A DNA stretch of 64,000 bases from Burkholderiaceae bacterium (lineage in GTDB: Bacteria; Pseudomonadota; Gammaproteobacteria; Burkholderiales; Burkholderiaceae_C): assembly GCA_017992055.1 (NCBI GenBank), contig JAGOPK010000011.1:62001-126000 (forward strand). The letters run 5' to 3'. Below the pieces are notes generated by a model. It had not been told where the DNA came from. It did not search any database and saw only the letters and a program-made list of their open reading frames with translations. Made by a program: the position numbers and the translations under genes. This document shows positions 34,219 through 44,060 of this stretch, one piece after another (positions within the stretch are counted from its first letter, which is position 1; every line of letters begins with the position of its first letter).

Positions 34219-34983
34219 TCAGTCCAGCGACGGGTTGCGGGCCAGGAACATCGGGTTCAGCCAGGCCTCGGGCACCTGGCGCACGCTGCGGCCCAGGTAG
34301 CGCACCCGCGTCTCCTTGTGGTTGCTGAGCTTGTCGCGCAGCACCATCTCCTCCACCTGGACGGGCTGGCCGCCCGCGGGCTTGCCGAGGATGAAGCGCG
34401 CCTGCTTGGCCAGCTTGTCGCTCTGCACATACAGATCGGCGGCCACCGGCTCGTGGCGGGTCTTGCCGATCCACAGCTCGATGCGCTGGTAGCTGACGCC
34501 CTTGCGCTGCGCCTGCAGGCTCAGGTGGATGCAGGCACGGGCCTCGTCGGGCGCCGGGCAGGCCTCGTCGGCCACGCGCTGGCCGCCGTAGTCCTGGGCC
34601 CAGCTCATGGTCGCGATGTCGCCGGTGGAGGCATCGCCCAGCAGCTTCTGCGTCGGCGTGATGCGCACCGGCCGCTGGCTGCCGGGCAGCAGCAGCCAGA
34701 AGTCGTCGGCCAGCATCAGCACCTTCTGCCCGGCCTCGGCCGGCGAGCGCATCAGCACCAGGCTCTTGCGGTCGGCCTGGCTGAACACCGTGTAGCGGCG
34801 CTCCTTGTCGGCGCTGCCGTCGCGGTTGAGCACCTGCACCAGGGTCTCGACCTGCAGGTTGTCGGCGCCGGTGCGGTAGCGGTCGGCTTCTTTCAGCAGC
34901 GTGGCCACGTCGTCGGCGGCCAGGGCCGGCGGCAGCGGCAGCACGCTGCACATCGCCGCCAGGGTCATCAGGGTCTTGCGCAT
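34219..34983 (-). CDS. outer membrane lipoprotein-sorting protein (LolA-like)
   Basis: A 254-residue periplasmic protein with a signal peptide (cleavage near ALAA, 23). It matches the LolA-like family annotated as outer membrane lipoprotein-sorting protein: VETLVQVLNRDGSADKERRYTVF, SPAEAGQKVLMLADDFWLLLPG, then KLLGDASTGDIATMSW and YQRIELWIGK. Such proteins have a curved beta sheet that carries acyl chains. The start follows GGAG by seven bases. It lies between the ABC permease and the outer-membrane barrel, so it probably carries a lipid or lipoprotein across the periplasm. It is not the housekeeping LolA. Confidence 0.87.
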   Translation of the reverse strand: MRKTLMTLAAMCSVLPLPPALAADDVATLLKEADRYRTGADNLQVETLVQVLNRDGSADKERRYTVFSQADRKSLVLMRSPAEAGQKVLMLADDFWLLLPGSQRPVRITPTQKLLGDASTGDIATMSWAQDYGGQRVADEACPAPDEARACIHLSLQAQRKGVSYQRIELWIGKTRHEPVAADLYVQSDKLAKQARFILGKPAGGQPVQVEEMVLRDKLSNHKETRVRYLGRSVRQVPEAWLNPMFLARNPSLD

Positions 34984-34996
34984 GGTGCAGCTCCGA

Positions 34997-36223
34997 TCAG
35001 GTGTGGGCCAGGGCGTCGACGATGGGCTTGCGCACCGTGCGCCGCGCCACCAGGGCCGAGGACAGGGTGGCCAGGGCCAGCATGGTGGCCAGCGTGGCCA
35101 GGTAGAGCGTGGCGTCGAAGGCGATCTGCAGCGGATAGCCGGTGCTGCGCCCCGGCGGCGGCGGCATCTGCACCGGCACCAGCAGCAGGAACACGGTCAC
35201 GCCCAGCGCCAGCACCACGCCGACGGCCGTGCCCAGGCCACCCAGCACCAGGCCTTCGAGCGCAAAGCTGCGCACCAGCTGGCCGGGCAGGGTGCCCAGC
35301 GCGCGCAGCGTGCCGATCTCGCGGGTGCGCTCGATCACCGCCATGGCCATGGCATTGGTGACGACGAAGACCACGATCACGCCGATGATCAGGCCCAGCG
35401 CGCCGAAGATGCGGTTGTAGAGGTCCTTCACGCCGCGGTAGAAGAAGGCCTGGTCGACCCAGGTCTGCACCTTCAGCGACGGCACGACGTTGCCAAACAT
35501 CGCCTGCACCCGCTGCTGCGCCGCCTCGGTGTGCTGCATGCGGTCGAGGAACACGCCCAGGCTGGAGATGCGCTGGCTGACCAGCAGCTTCTGCGCCGTG
35601 GCCACGTCGGTGTAGACCGCGCGCTTGTCCATCTCGGGCACGCCGGTGGCAAACACGCCGGCCACGGTCACGTCCAGCGCATTCAGCGCGCCTTCGGTGG
35701 TGCTGGCCAGCAGCGTGAGTCCGCTGCCCGGCGTGGCCTTCAGGCTGCGCGCCAGGCCTTCGCCGAGCATGACCATGCCGCGCTGCTCGCTGCTCAGCAC
35801 CTTGCCGGCCTTGAGGGTCAGGAACGGGCCCTTGATGGCGAACTCGGCATCGGGGTCGATGCCGGTGGCCATCATCACCGTGCTCTTGTCGCCATTGCTG
35901 ATCAGGCCCGAGAACTCCACCCGCGGCAGCACCTGGCGCACCGCGTCGTCGGCCAGCAGCCGGGTCTTCAGCGCATCGGCATCGTCCAGGCCGTGCTGCA
36001 GCGGCGTGTCCTCGTCCTTGTCGAACTGGGCCGCCTGGGCCACGATCAGATGGCCGGTGGAGCGTGCCGACATCTCGGCCAGGCCGCGGTAGGTGAACAG
36101 CGCAAAGCCGCCGGCCAGCAGGATGGCCGCCGTGCCGAGTGCCGAGATGCCTATCGTCACCGCCGAGCGGCGCCGGTTGCGCAGCGTGTTGTGCCAGGCG
36201 AACTTCAACCACTTGAGGCTCAT
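34997..36223 (-). CDS. ABC transporter permease (MacB/FtsX/LolC type)
   Basis: A 408-residue permease: N-terminal transmembrane helix (about 22-45), a large periplasmic MacB-like domain (about 50-270), then three helices (about 275-305, 320-350, 365-390). The characteristic GVIVVFVVTNAMAMAVIERTREIGTLRALG coupling region is present. This fold moves lipids or lipoproteins out of the inner membrane or drives mechanotransmission, rather than passing substrate through a channel. Its ATG overlaps the ATPase stop (ATGA), and GGAG lies inside the upstream gene. Confidence 0.92.
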   Translation of the reverse strand: MSLKWLKFAWHNTLRNRRRSAVTIGISALGTAAILLAGGFALFTYRGLAEMSARSTGHLIVAQAAQFDKDEDTPLQHGLDDADALKTRLLADDAVRQVLPRVEFSGLISNGDKSTVMMATGIDPDAEFAIKGPFLTLKAGKVLSSEQRGMVMLGEGLARSLKATPGSGLTLLASTTEGALNALDVTVAGVFATGVPEMDKRAVYTDVATAQKLLVSQRISSLGVFLDRMQHTEAAQQRVQAMFGNVVPSLKVQTWVDQAFFYRGVKDLYNRIFGALGLIIGVIVVFVVTNAMAMAVIERTREIGTLRALGTLPGQLVRSFALEGLVLGGLGTAVGVVLALGVTVFLLLVPVQMPPPPGRSTGYPLQIAFDATLYLATLATMLALATLSSALVARRTVRKPIVDALAHT

Positions 36224-36915
36224 GCCGCTGCTCCTTGCGCGCCGAGGATGCGCCCGTCCAGCAGCCGCACCTGCCGGTCGCAGCGCGCCAGCAGGCGTTC
36301 GTCGTGGGTGGCGATCAGAAAGGCCGCGCCATGGCGGTGGCCCTGCTCGCGCATCAGGTCCAGCACCTGGTCGGCGGTGCGTGAATCGAGGTTGGCCGTG
36401 GGCTCGTCGGCAATCACCAGGGCCGGCCGCTTGACCAGGGCGCGGGCGATGGCCACACGCTGGCGCTGGCCGCCCGACAGCGCATCGGGCCGGTGCGCCG
36501 CATGCTCGGCCAGGCCCACGGCGTCGAGCATCGCGGCCACGCGCTGGCGGCGCTGGGCCGCGTCCAGGCCGGCGATGAACAGCGGGTAGTCGACGTTTTC
36601 GTCCACCGTCATCACCGGCACCAGGTTGAAGCTCTGGAACACGAAGCCGATGGCATCGCGGCGCAGCAGCGTGGCAGCGGTCTCGTCCAGGCCGTCCACC
36701 GGCTGGCCGCGCAGCCGCACGTGGCCGGCGTCGGCGCGGTCGACCAGGCCGGCGATGTTCAGGATGGTGCTCTTGCCGCTGCCCGAGGGCCCGGTCAGCG
36801 CCAGCATCTCGCCGGGGGCCAGCGCCAGGTCCACGCCCTGCAGCGCCGGCACCACATGGGCGCCGAGGTGGTAGGTCTTGTGCACCTGGTGCAGTTGCAG
36901 CACGGGCTGGTCCAT
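36220..36915 (-). CDS. ABC transporter ATP-binding protein (LolD/MacB type)
   Basis: A 231-residue ATPase with Walker [10 protein letters not shown], the Q-loop FQSFN, signature LSGGQRQR, Walker B ALVIADEP and the H-loop ATHDERL. It is of the LolD/MacB class, pairing with the FtsX-type permease just downstream (4-base overlap). The start [15 protein letters not shown] shares one base with the stop of the upstream TPR-like gene. It powers the envelope system of this operon. Confidence 0.93.
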   Translation of the reverse strand: MDQPVLQLHQVHKTYHLGAHVVPALQGVDLALAPGEMLALTGPSGSGKSTILNIAGLVDRADAGHVRLRGQPVDGLDETAATLLRRDAIGFVFQSFNLVPVMTVDENVDYPLFIAGLDAAQRRQRVAAMLDAVGLAEHAAHRPDALSGGQRQRVAIARALVKRPALVIADEPTANLDSRTADQVLDLMREQGHRHGAAFLIATHDERLLARCDRQVRLLDGRILGAQGAAA

Positions 36916-37634
36916 CACAGCGCCTTCAGCTTGTCGCGGGCCGCGGCCGCCTGCGGTGCGCCCGAGGCGGCCGCCTTCTCCAGCCACTGGCGGGCCTGGG
37001 CGGGCTGCTTGTCCTCGCCGGCCAGGGCCGCGGCGCGCAGCCAGACGCTGGCCTTGAAGCCGGCCGGCGCGGCATCCAGCAGCGGGCTGTCGGTCACCTG
37101 GCGCAGCAGGCTGCGGCCACGCTCGTTGCGGTTGAACATCGCCGGCAGGGCCAGAAAGGTGCTGGCCGCGGTGAAGCGGGCATTCAGCGCCGCCGGCACG
37201 CCCTGGTGGCTGGGCGCGTCATGGCTGGCGTTCAGCAGGGCCAGGCCCTTGTCGATCAGCGCCAGGCCGTCCTCGGCATGGCTCATCTTCTTCCACGGCA
37301 GCATCGTCGTGGTGGCGCGCATCGAGGTGGCGGCGCCGGCATAGACGCGCAGCACCGGGTCGGTGGGCGCGGCCGCCGACAGCCGGCTGAACTGGCTGGC
37401 GGCGTCGTCGATGGCCTCGTCGTCGCCGGGCCGGGCGGCGATGAAGCGGGCGAAGGCGGCGTTGAAGCCGCTGTCAGCGGCAGCCGGTGCGGCAGCCGGG
37501 GCCTGGGCCAGCGCCGGCGGCGTGGCGATCAGCAGCGAGCCGCTGGCCAGGGCCAGCAGCGCGGTCAGGCTGGTCGACGCCAGCGCCATGGCGGCGCGGC
37601 GGACGGGGTCATGGCGGGGCTTGGTGCAGGTCAT
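36915..37634 (-). CDS. exported TPR-like protein, first gene of envelope operon
   Basis: A 239-residue protein with a signal peptide after a basic stretch (KPRHDPVRR), cleavage near ALAQ (about 43). The rest is helical with loose TPR character; the last repeat [23 protein letters not shown] is the clearest. No catalytic motif. Its stop shares a base with the ATPase start, so it leads the operon. It could be a periplasmic scaffold for the transporter. A longer start at 37694 would place a long hydrophilic leader before the signal and is disfavoured. Confidence 0.78.
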   Translation of the reverse strand: MTCTKPRHDPVRRAAMALASTSLTALLALASGSLLIATPPALAQAPAAAPAAADSGFNAAFARFIAARPGDDEAIDDAASQFSRLSAAAPTDPVLRVYAGAATSMRATTTMLPWKKMSHAEDGLALIDKGLALLNASHDAPSHQGVPAALNARFTAASTFLALPAMFNRNERGRSLLRQVTDSPLLDAAPAGFKASVWLRAAALAGEDKQPAQARQWLEKAAASGAPQAAAARDKLKAL

Positions 37635-37770
37635 GGGGTCACCCTGGTTGATGCGAGGTGACCGGATGCTCGGCGTCCGTGCGCCGCTGCGCATCCCCGC
37701 CGCGACGAGCGGCCGGTGGCTGTCGTGAAACGGCGCCAGGCGGCGCCAAGTGCGCCGCCGCCCGACCGGA

Positions 37771-38718
37771 TCAGGCCGCCAGCAGCAGGTCCAGGTTCTG
37801 CACCGCGGTGCCGGCCGCGCCCTTGCCCAGGTTGTCGAACACCGCGCTCAGCAGCACCTGGCGCGGCTGCGCCTGCCGGGCATCGTGGTGCACGGCCAGC
37901 TGCAGGCGGTCGCTGCCGTTCAGGGCGGTCGGGTCCAGATGGGTCAGGTTGGCGCCGGCGTCCAGGCTCAGCAGCTGCACCGCCGCATGGCCGGCGTGGT
38001 GGGTGGCCAGGGCCGCATGCAGGGCCGCGACATCGGGCCGGCCGGGCAGGCTGTCCAGGTGCAGGGCGATGCTCAGCACGATGCCCTGGCGGAACGCGCC
38101 ATAGGCCGGCACGAAGATCGGCCGCGTGCTCAGGCCGGCATGCTGCTGGATCTCGGGCACGTGCTTGTGCGCCAGGCCCAGGCCATACACCTGGAACGGC
38201 GGCGGCGGCGCGCCATCGGCACCGGCACCGCTCGACTCGAAGCGCGCGATCGCCGCCTTGCCGCCGCCCGAGTAGCCCGAGACCGCGTGCACCGTCAGCG
38301 CCGTGTCGGGCGCGATGCAGCCGGCCTCGACCAGCGGCCGCACCAGGGCCAGCGCGCCGCTGGGATAACACCCGGGATTGCTGATGCGCTGCGCGGCGGC
38401 GATGCGCTGCGCCTGGCCGGCCGTCAGCTCCGGCAGGCCATAGACCCAGCCGGGCGCGGTGCGGTGGGCCGAGCTGGCATCGATGACACGCACCCGCGGG
38501 TTGCGGATCAGCGCCACGGCCTCGCGCGCCGCCTCGTCGGGCAGGCACAGGATGGCGATGTCGCAGCAGTTCAGCGCCTCGGCGCGGTGAGCGCTGTCGC
38601 GCCGATGCGGCTCGGCCAGGCTCAGCAGGCGCAGATCGCTGCGCGCGCGCAGCCGGTCGACGATCTGCAGGCCGGTCGTGCCCTGGTCGCCGTCGATGAA
38701 AACCAGTGGAGTGCTCAT
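37771..38718 (-). CDS. argC: N-acetyl-gamma-glutamyl-phosphate reductase, short type
   Basis: A 315-residue enzyme reducing N-acetylglutamyl phosphate to the semialdehyde, the third step of arginine synthesis. It has an N-terminal NAD(P)-binding fold ([13 protein letters not shown]), the catalytic cysteine in [10 protein letters not shown] (about residue 117) and the [13 protein letters not shown] loop. The length and sequence style match the shorter type 2 form of ArgC. It stands alone here, divergent from a LysR regulator across 103 A+T-rich bases. Confidence 0.92.
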   Translation of the reverse strand: MSTPLVFIDGDQGTTGLQIVDRLRARSDLRLLSLAEPHRRDSAHRAEALNCCDIAILCLPDEAAREAVALIRNPRVRVIDASSAHRTAPGWVYGLPELTAGQAQRIAAAQRISNPGCYPSGALALVRPLVEAGCIAPDTALTVHAVSGYSGGGKAAIARFESSGAGADGAPPPPFQVYGLGLAHKHVPEIQQHAGLSTRPIFVPAYGAFRQGIVLSIALHLDSLPGRPDVAALHAALATHHAGHAAVQLLSLDAGANLTHLDPTALNGSDRLQLAVHHDARQAQPRQVLLSAVFDNLGKGAAGTAVQNLDLLLAA

Positions 38719-38778
38719 GGTCTGGGCTCAAGTGGGGTGGACAGCGCCATCGTCGGCCCCGGGCTTGCGCCAGACAAG

Positions 38779-38812
38779 TTGAATTTGAGAAACTGAAAAG
38801 TCAGAAATTCAA
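38779..38812. promoter_or_regulatory. LysR-type operator candidate between argC and lysR
   Basis: In a strikingly A+T-rich gap, perfect 8-base arms TTGAATTT / AAATTCAA are spaced by 18 bases. A nested CTGA-AAAG-TCAG dyad lies off-centre inside. T-N11-A style sites are expected for LysR regulators. The site ends 10 bases before the LysR start, consistent with autoregulation and control of argC. Confidence 0.5.
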
Positions 38813-38821
38813 AATAAGACC

Positions 38822-39742
38822 ATGCGCGAACTCAACCTCGACCGCCTGCGCACCCTGGTCACCGTGGCCGAGCGCGGCAGCTTTGCCGCCGCGGCCCAGG
38901 CGCTGGCGCTGGCGCCGCCCACCGTCACCCTGCATGTGGCCGAGCTGGAGCAGCGCCTGGGCGCGCCGCTGTTGCTGCGCAGCCGGGGCGGGACCGGCGT
39001 GCTGCCCACCGGCGCCGGCGAGCTGCTGATCGAGCGCGCCCGCCGCCTGCTGGCCGAGGCCGACGACCTGGCCGATGCGCTGCGCCGCCACATCGCCGGC
39101 ACGGCCGGCCGGGTGCGCCTGGGCGCGGCCACCGGCGTCATCGCCCAGCTGCTGCCGGCGGCGCTGCAGCGCCTGGCCGCCGAGGCGCCGGGGCTGGATG
39201 TGCAGCTGGCCGTGCTGACCTCGGACCAGACCCTGACCCGGCTGGCCGCCGGCACGCTGGAGCTGGGCATCGTGGCCCTGCCGCAGCCGCCGCGGCCCGG
39301 CGTCGAGGTCCAGCCCTGGCGCCGCGAGCCGGTGCAGGCCGTGTTGCCCGCCGCCTGGTCCGACGTGCCCGAGCGTGTGCGGCCCGACTGGCTGGCGGCG
39401 CGGCCGCTGGTGCTCAACGATGCCGGCACCCATCTGGCGCGGCTGTGTGCCGACTGGTTTGCCGGCGCGGGCCTGGCGCCGGCGGCGCGCATCACGCTGA
39501 ACTTCAACGATGCCATCCGCCGCCTGGTGGCGGCCGGTTATGGCGCGTCGCTGCTGCCGCAGGACGGCCTGGGCGCCGACGAGGGCCCGGGCCTGCAGAC
39601 ACGGGCGCTGCAGCCGCCGCTGTGGCGTGAGCTGGGCTTGGCGCGGCGCCGGGGCGCCCTGGAGGCCGGGGCGCAGCGGGTCTGGCAGGTGCTGCAGCAG
39701 CTGCCGTCGCTGCAGGACCCGCAGGCACCGCCACACGGCTGA
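38822..39742 (+). CDS. LysR family transcriptional regulator
   Basis: A 306-residue protein: N-terminal winged helix (LDRLRTLVTVAERGSFAAAAQAL, residues about 5-65) and a periplasmic-binding-protein-like effector domain (about 90-295). Divergent from argC, with a candidate operator in between, so argC is the likely target. The closest named family cannot be given. Its end faces a small membrane-protein gene and a G+C-rich hairpin. Confidence 0.9.
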   Translation: MRELNLDRLRTLVTVAERGSFAAAAQALALAPPTVTLHVAELEQRLGAPLLLRSRGGTGVLPTGAGELLIERARRLLAEADDLADALRRHIAGTAGRVRLGAATGVIAQLLPAALQRLAAEAPGLDVQLAVLTSDQTLTRLAAGTLELGIVALPQPPRPGVEVQPWRREPVQAVLPAAWSDVPERVRPDWLAARPLVLNDAGTHLARLCADWFAGAGLAPAARITLNFNDAIRRLVAAGYGASLLPQDGLGADEGPGLQTRALQPPLWRELGLARRRGALEAGAQRVWQVLQQLPSLQDPQAPPHG

Positions 39743-39746
39743 GGGC

Positions 39747-39764
39747 GACCCGCGGCGGCGGGTC
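39747..39764. terminator. GC hairpin between converging genes
   Basis: Perfect GACCCGC-GGCG-GCGGGTC stem-loop five bases after the LysR stop, facing the small membrane-protein gene. No T-tract, so intrinsic termination is uncertain. Confidence 0.35.
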
Positions 39765-39776
39765 TGGCGCGCCGGT

Positions 39777-40067
39777 CTACAGCCCCGTCACCGAGCGCAG
39801 CAGCGTGGTGCCGGCGGCCGCGGCCAGCCAGGCGGCGATGCGCCGCAGCAGCGCCGTGTCCAGGCTGCGCGCCGAGGCCGCGGCCGCGCTGCCCAGGCCG
39901 ACCACGAAGGCATGGGCCGGCAGCGCGATCACCAGCAGGGTGGCGATGATGAGTTCCACGCCGCCTTCGGCCTCGGGCCCGCCCCAGCGGGCCCAGAGCA
40001 GGGGCCAGGCCAGGGCGGCCACCAGGCCGGCGGCGGCGGCGGTCAATGGGGTGGGGCGGAGGTTCAC
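39777..40067 (-). CDS. small membrane protein, unrecognised
   Basis: A 96-residue protein starting at GTG, with two clear hydrophobic helices (about 12-28 and 38-58) and a third weaker one near the C-terminus. No family recognised. No good ribosome site is visible, so the start and even the gene are moderately uncertain. It follows the GNAT gene on the same strand by 46 bases. Confidence 0.5.
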   Translation of the reverse strand: MNLRPTPLTAAAAGLVAALAWPLLWARWGGPEAEGGVELIIATLLVIALPAHAFVVGLGSAAAASARSLDTALLRRIAAWLAAAAGTTLLRSVTGL

Positions 40068-40113
40068 GCGGTGATGGGCTGGAGTGGAGGGTGGGGGGCG
40101 GTCGGGTCGTCAG

Positions 40114-40920
40114 TCAGCGCTGCCACAGCGTGGTGCCGGTCAGCAGGCGCAGGCCCAGGCGTTCGTTGTGACGCTGGCTGTCGCTGTCGGGCTCGACATC
40201 GCAGTACAGCCGTTGCAGACCCTGCTCGACCGCGGCATTCCAGCGCGCCGCCAGCAGGGCCGTGTGCAGGCCGCGGCCGCGCTGGCCGGGCAGGGTGTAG
40301 GCATTGCCCAGAAAGCCGCAGCCCGGCGGCCCGGCGTGCACATGCAGCGTGGCCCAGGCCGCGGGCCGGCCCTGGCCGTCGTCGCCGGCGACGAACAGCT
40401 GGAACTGCGGCGTGGCGTAGTGCTGGCGTGTGCGCTGGCGCCGCTCGGGCGGGAACGGCGTGCCCGTGGCCGCCAGCAGGTCGAAGAACAGCTCGACATC
40501 GTCCGCCGTCAGCCGCCGCACCGGTGTTGCCTGCGCGGCCAGCGGTTGGCGCGGGCAGGCGCCCAGGTAGTGCAGCGCAGCCACCGGCCGGAAGCCCGCC
40601 TGCAGCAGGGCCTGTGCGGCCTCGCCGTCCTGCTGGGCGGGCAGCAGCTCCAGCGCGGCCACGGCGGCGGGCAGGCTGGACAAGGCCGCTGCGGGCAGCG
40701 GCCCGGAGGCCAGCCACCAGGCGCGGTTGTAGTAGGCGCTGGCCGGGCGCGAGCCATCCAGCAGCCAGGCCCAGCCGTCGGCCTGGGCGTTGCAGACCGG
40801 GGCCGCCGCAGGTGCTTCGGCGCGGGTGCGGCGGGCGTTGAAGGCCGCATAGGCCAGCTCGGCCTGCGGCAAGGCTTGCCGCAGCCGTGTCAGGTCGTCG
40901 ACCGGGTCTGTCCCCGACAT
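40114..40920 (-). CDS. GNAT family N-acetyltransferase
   Basis: A 268-residue protein. The C-terminal half is a GNAT domain with acetyl-CoA loop GQRGRGLHTALLAARW (about residue 208) and the preceding strand GCGFLGNAYT. The N-terminal half resembles a degenerate second GNAT fold, as in two-domain acetyltransferases. Substrate unknown. The start MSGTDPVDD lies 14 bases after the glutathione S-transferase stop, so they form one transcript with the HerA-like ATPase gene. Confidence 0.83.
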   Translation of the reverse strand: MSGTDPVDDLTRLRQALPQAELAYAAFNARRTRAEAPAAAPVCNAQADGWAWLLDGSRPASAYYNRAWWLASGPLPAAALSSLPAAVAALELLPAQQDGEAAQALLQAGFRPVAALHYLGACPRQPLAAQATPVRRLTADDVELFFDLLAATGTPFPPERRQRTRQHYATPQFQLFVAGDDGQGRPAAWATLHVHAGPPGCGFLGNAYTLPGQRGRGLHTALLAARWNAAVEQGLQRLYCDVEPDSDSQRHNERLGLRLLTGTTLWQR

Positions 40921-40934
40921 CCCCGACCTCCCGA

Positions 40935-41576
40935 TCAGGCCGGCCGGTGCTCGGCCAGCGTGGGCGCCAGCCGCGGGTGCGCCTGCAGTGCCATCAAACG
41001 GCGATGGAAGTCGGGCCGCTGTGCCGCCAGATGGGCCCGCGCGCCCGACCACTGCGACACCACCACGGCCAGGAAGGCCAGCGCGCCGGGCGGCTCGGCA
41101 TGCAGCGCCGTGCCGAACAGGTCGGCAAACAGCTCCCAGTGGCGGTGCAGCTTGGCGCGTGCCGCCAGGCGCACGGCCTCCACCGCCTCGGGCCGGCTGT
41201 CCTGGGTCCATTGCTGCGGAAAGTCGCTGATCGACACCGCGCTGTAGCAGTTGGCGGCGATGTAGACCAGGCCGCGCAGGTGCAGGGCACGGCCGGCTGC
41301 ATCGCCGGGCAGCAGGCCGGCAGCGGGATGCTCCAGCCCCAGGTGGATCAGGATCGCCGCGCTTTCGGTCAGCACCGTGCGCTGGCCGTCGTGTTCGAGC
41401 ACCAGGGTCGGGATCTGGCCCAGCGGATTGACCTGGCGCAGCTCGTCCTGGGCCGAGTCGGGCTCCCAGGACGAGGCGCGCACCAGGCGGTGGTCCAGGC
41501 CCGCGGCCCGCAGCGCCATCTCGATGGCCGCCGAGCCCGAGCCGCGGCTGCCGTACAGGGTGAGCGACATGGCCAT
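40935..41576 (-). CDS. glutathione S-transferase family protein
   Basis: A 213-residue GST. Thioredoxin-like N-terminal domain (about 1-80: LTLYGSRGSGSAAIEMALRAAG, then the cis-Pro and GSH-binding QIPTLVLEHDG and LTESAAIL) and a helical C-terminal domain. The catalytic residue is probably Ser in the SRGSGS loop. Substrate unknown. It lies immediately after the HerA-like ATPase gene (start at 41576, stop of that gene at 41579). Confidence 0.9.
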   Translation of the reverse strand: MAMSLTLYGSRGSGSAAIEMALRAAGLDHRLVRASSWEPDSAQDELRQVNPLGQIPTLVLEHDGQRTVLTESAAILIHLGLEHPAAGLLPGDAAGRALHLRGLVYIAANCYSAVSISDFPQQWTQDSRPEAVEAVRLAARAKLHRHWELFADLFGTALHAEPPGALAFLAVVVSQWSGARAHLAAQRPDFHRRLMALQAHPRLAPTLAEHRPA

Positions 41577-41578
41577 GC

Positions 41579-43165
41579 TCAGCGCCGGCGCGAGCCACCC
41601 AGCAGCGAGCCCAGCACGCCGCGCACGATCTCGCGGCCCACGGCCGAGCCGATGCTGCGCATGGCCGACGAGGCTGCGGCCTCGGCCAGGCCGGGGCGGC
41701 GTCCGCCGCGCGGGCCGGTGCTGCCGAACAGCACGTCCTTCAGCCCGTCCATCAGCCCCCCGCCGGCCGCCCCGGCGGCGTCCTGGGCCGCGCCGCGGGC
41801 GGCATCGCCGGCGCCCTGGCGCAGGGCGTCGGCGGCTTCGTCGGCCATGCTGCGGCCACCGGTGGCCGCAGCGCCTGCATCGGCGCTGGCCACGGCCCGG
41901 CCCTTGATCTTCTCGTAGGCCGACTCGCGGTCGACCAGCTTCTCGTAGACGCCGGCCACCAGCGAGCCCTGCAGCAGCGCCTGGCGCTGCGCCGGCGTGA
42001 TCGGCCCGATCTGGCTGCCCGGCGGCAGCACATACACCCGCTCGGTGACGCAGGGCCGGCCCTTGGCATCGAGGAAGCTGATCAGGGCCTCGCCCACGCC
42101 CAGCTCGGTGATGGCGGTGGCGATGTCCAGGCCCGGATTGGCGCGCATGGTCTCGGCGGCCGACTTCACCGCCTTCTGGTCGCGTGGCGTAAAGGCGCGC
42201 AGCGCATGCTGCACGCGGTTGCCCAGCTGGCCGAGCACGGTGTCGGGCACGTCCAGCGGGTTCTGCGTCACGAAGTACACGCCCACGCCCTTGCTGCGCA
42301 CCAGGCGCACCACCAGCTCGATGCGCTCGACCAGGGCCGCCGGCGCGTCCTTGAACAGCAGGTGGGCCTCGTCGAAGAAGAACACCAGCTTGGGCTTGTC
42401 CAGGTCACCGACCTCGGGCAGGGTCTCGAACAGCTCGGACAGCATCCACAGCAGAAAGGTGGCGTACAGCCGCGGCGCGTTCATCAGCTGGTCGGCGGCG
42501 AGGATGTTGACCACGCCGCGGCCATCGACGGTCTGCATGAAGTCGGCGATGTCCAGCATGGGCTCGCCGAAGAACTTGTCGCCGCCCTGCTGCTCGATCT
42601 GCAGCAGGCCGCGCTGGATGGCGCCGATGCTGGCCGCCGAGACATTGCCGTATTCGGTGGTGAACTGGCTGGCGTTGTCGCCCACATGCTGCAGCATCGC
42701 CCGCAGGTCCTTCAGGTCCAGCAGCAGCAGGCCCTGGTCGTCGGCGATCTTGAACACCAGGTTCAGCACGCCGGCCTGGGTGTCGTTGAGGTTGAGCATG
42801 CGCGCCAGCAGCAGCGGGCCCATGTCGGACACGGTGGCGCGCACCGGATGGCCCTGCGCGCCGAACACATCCCACAGCGTGGCCGGACAGGCCTGCGGCG
42901 TGGGCGCGTCCAGGCCACGCTCGGCCAGCACCGCGGCCAGCTTGGGGCCGATGCTGCCGGCCTGGCTGATGCCGGTGAGGTCGCCCTTGACGTCGGCCAT
43001 GAACACCGGCACGCCCAGGGCCGAGAAGTTCTCGGCCAGGGTCTGCAGGGTGATGGTCTTGCCGGTGCCGGTGGCACCGGTGATCAGGCCATGGCGGTTG
43101 GCCAGGGCCGGCAGCAGCTGGCATTCGGTGCTGCCGTGGCGGGCGATCAGGATCGGGTCGGCCAT
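41579..43165 (-). CDS. HerA-like ATPase, DUF853 family
   Basis: A 528-residue P-loop ATPase with Walker A GATGTGKT (about residue 30), Walker [13 protein letters not shown] and the [10 protein letters not shown] sensor region, fitting the YjgR/DUF853 family of HerA/FtsK-type helicases. The C-terminal ~90 residues are Ala/Gly-rich and flexible. The role is unknown; relatives are predicted DNA-pumping ATPases. The start [11 protein letters not shown] is natural for the family. An in-frame upstream extension to 43300 has no support. Confidence 0.9.
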   Translation of the reverse strand: MADPILIARHGSTECQLLPALANRHGLITGATGTGKTITLQTLAENFSALGVPVFMADVKGDLTGISQAGSIGPKLAAVLAERGLDAPTPQACPATLWDVFGAQGHPVRATVSDMGPLLLARMLNLNDTQAGVLNLVFKIADDQGLLLLDLKDLRAMLQHVGDNASQFTTEYGNVSAASIGAIQRGLLQIEQQGGDKFFGEPMLDIADFMQTVDGRGVVNILAADQLMNAPRLYATFLLWMLSELFETLPEVGDLDKPKLVFFFDEAHLLFKDAPAALVERIELVVRLVRSKGVGVYFVTQNPLDVPDTVLGQLGNRVQHALRAFTPRDQKAVKSAAETMRANPGLDIATAITELGVGEALISFLDAKGRPCVTERVYVLPPGSQIGPITPAQRQALLQGSLVAGVYEKLVDRESAYEKIKGRAVASADAGAAATGGRSMADEAADALRQGAGDAARGAAQDAAGAAGGGLMDGLKDVLFGSTGPRGGRRPGLAEAAASSAMRSIGSAVGREIVRGVLGSLLGGSRRR

Positions 43166-43237
43166 GGGCTTGCTCGCATCGGTAGGGGGATGGCTGCACA
43201 GTCTACGGGGCGTCAAGGCCGGCTCGGCCCGCCCCGG

Positions 43238-43243
43238 TAGAAT
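43238..43243 (+). promoter_or_regulatory. -10 element upstream of yebC
   Basis: TAGAAT about 66 bases before the yebC ATG; a typical Burkholderiales -10. The ribosome site AAGGA precedes the ATG at 43309. It would drive the long housekeeping run. Confidence 0.4.
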
Positions 43244-43308
43244 CCCGGGTTGCTCTGATTTCACCGCAGGCGGGCCAAGCCGCCGGCGGAACCCAAACAA
43301 GGACCGCC

Positions 43309-44034
43309 ATGGCCGGACATTCCAAATGGGCCAACATCCAGCATCGCAAGGGCCGCCAGGACGAGAAGCGCGGCAAGATCTGGACCCGCATCATCCGTGA
43401 AATCACTGTCGCGGCCCGCTCGGGCGGCGCCGATGTCACGGCCAATCCGCGGCTGCGCCTGGCCATCGACAAGGCCAAGGCGGCCAACATGCCGGCCGAC
43501 CGCATCAAGTACAACGTCGACAAGGCCAGCGGCAACCTCGAAGGGGTGAACTACGAGGAAATCCGCTACGAGGGCTACGGCATCGGTGGCGCGGCCATCA
43601 TCGTCGACACCATGACCGACAACCGTGTGCGCACCGTGGCCGAGGTGCGCCATGTGTTCAGCAAGTACGGCGGCAACCTGGGCACCGAGGGCTCGGTGGC
43701 CTTCCAGTTCAAGCACTGCGGCCAGCTGGTGTTTGCGCCCGGCACGTCCGAGGACAAGGTCATGGAGGTGGCGCTGGAGTCCGGCGCCGAGGACGTGGTG
43801 ACCGACGACGACGGCGCCATCGAGGTCATCACCGCGCCCACCGAGTTCGAGGCGGTGAAAAACGCGCTGGAGGCCGCCGGCCTGAAGCCCGAGATCGCCG
43901 AGGTGACGATGCGCGCCGAGAACACCATCGCGCTGGCCGGCGAGGATGCCCAGCGCATGCAGAAGCTGCTGGACATGATCGAGGACCTGGACGACGTGCA
44001 GGACGTGTTCCATAACGCCGAGATCGACGCTTGA
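43309..44034 (+). CDS. YebC/TACO1 family protein
   Basis: A 241-residue protein beginning [14 protein letters not shown], the invariant start of the family, followed by [12 protein letters not shown] and [18 protein letters not shown]. Usually annotated as a transcription regulator; recent views favour a role in translation of difficult sequences. First gene of a run that continues with purD. Confidence 0.95.
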   Translation: MAGHSKWANIQHRKGRQDEKRGKIWTRIIREITVAARSGGADVTANPRLRLAIDKAKAANMPADRIKYNVDKASGNLEGVNYEEIRYEGYGIGGAAIIVDTMTDNRVRTVAEVRHVFSKYGGNLGTEGSVAFQFKHCGQLVFAPGTSEDKVMEVALESGAEDVVTDDDGAIEVITAPTEFEAVKNALEAAGLKPEIAEVTMRAENTIALAGEDAQRMQKLLDMIEDLDDVQDVFHNAEIDA

Positions 44035-44060
44035 ACGACCGAGTCACGAAAGACCCCCGC

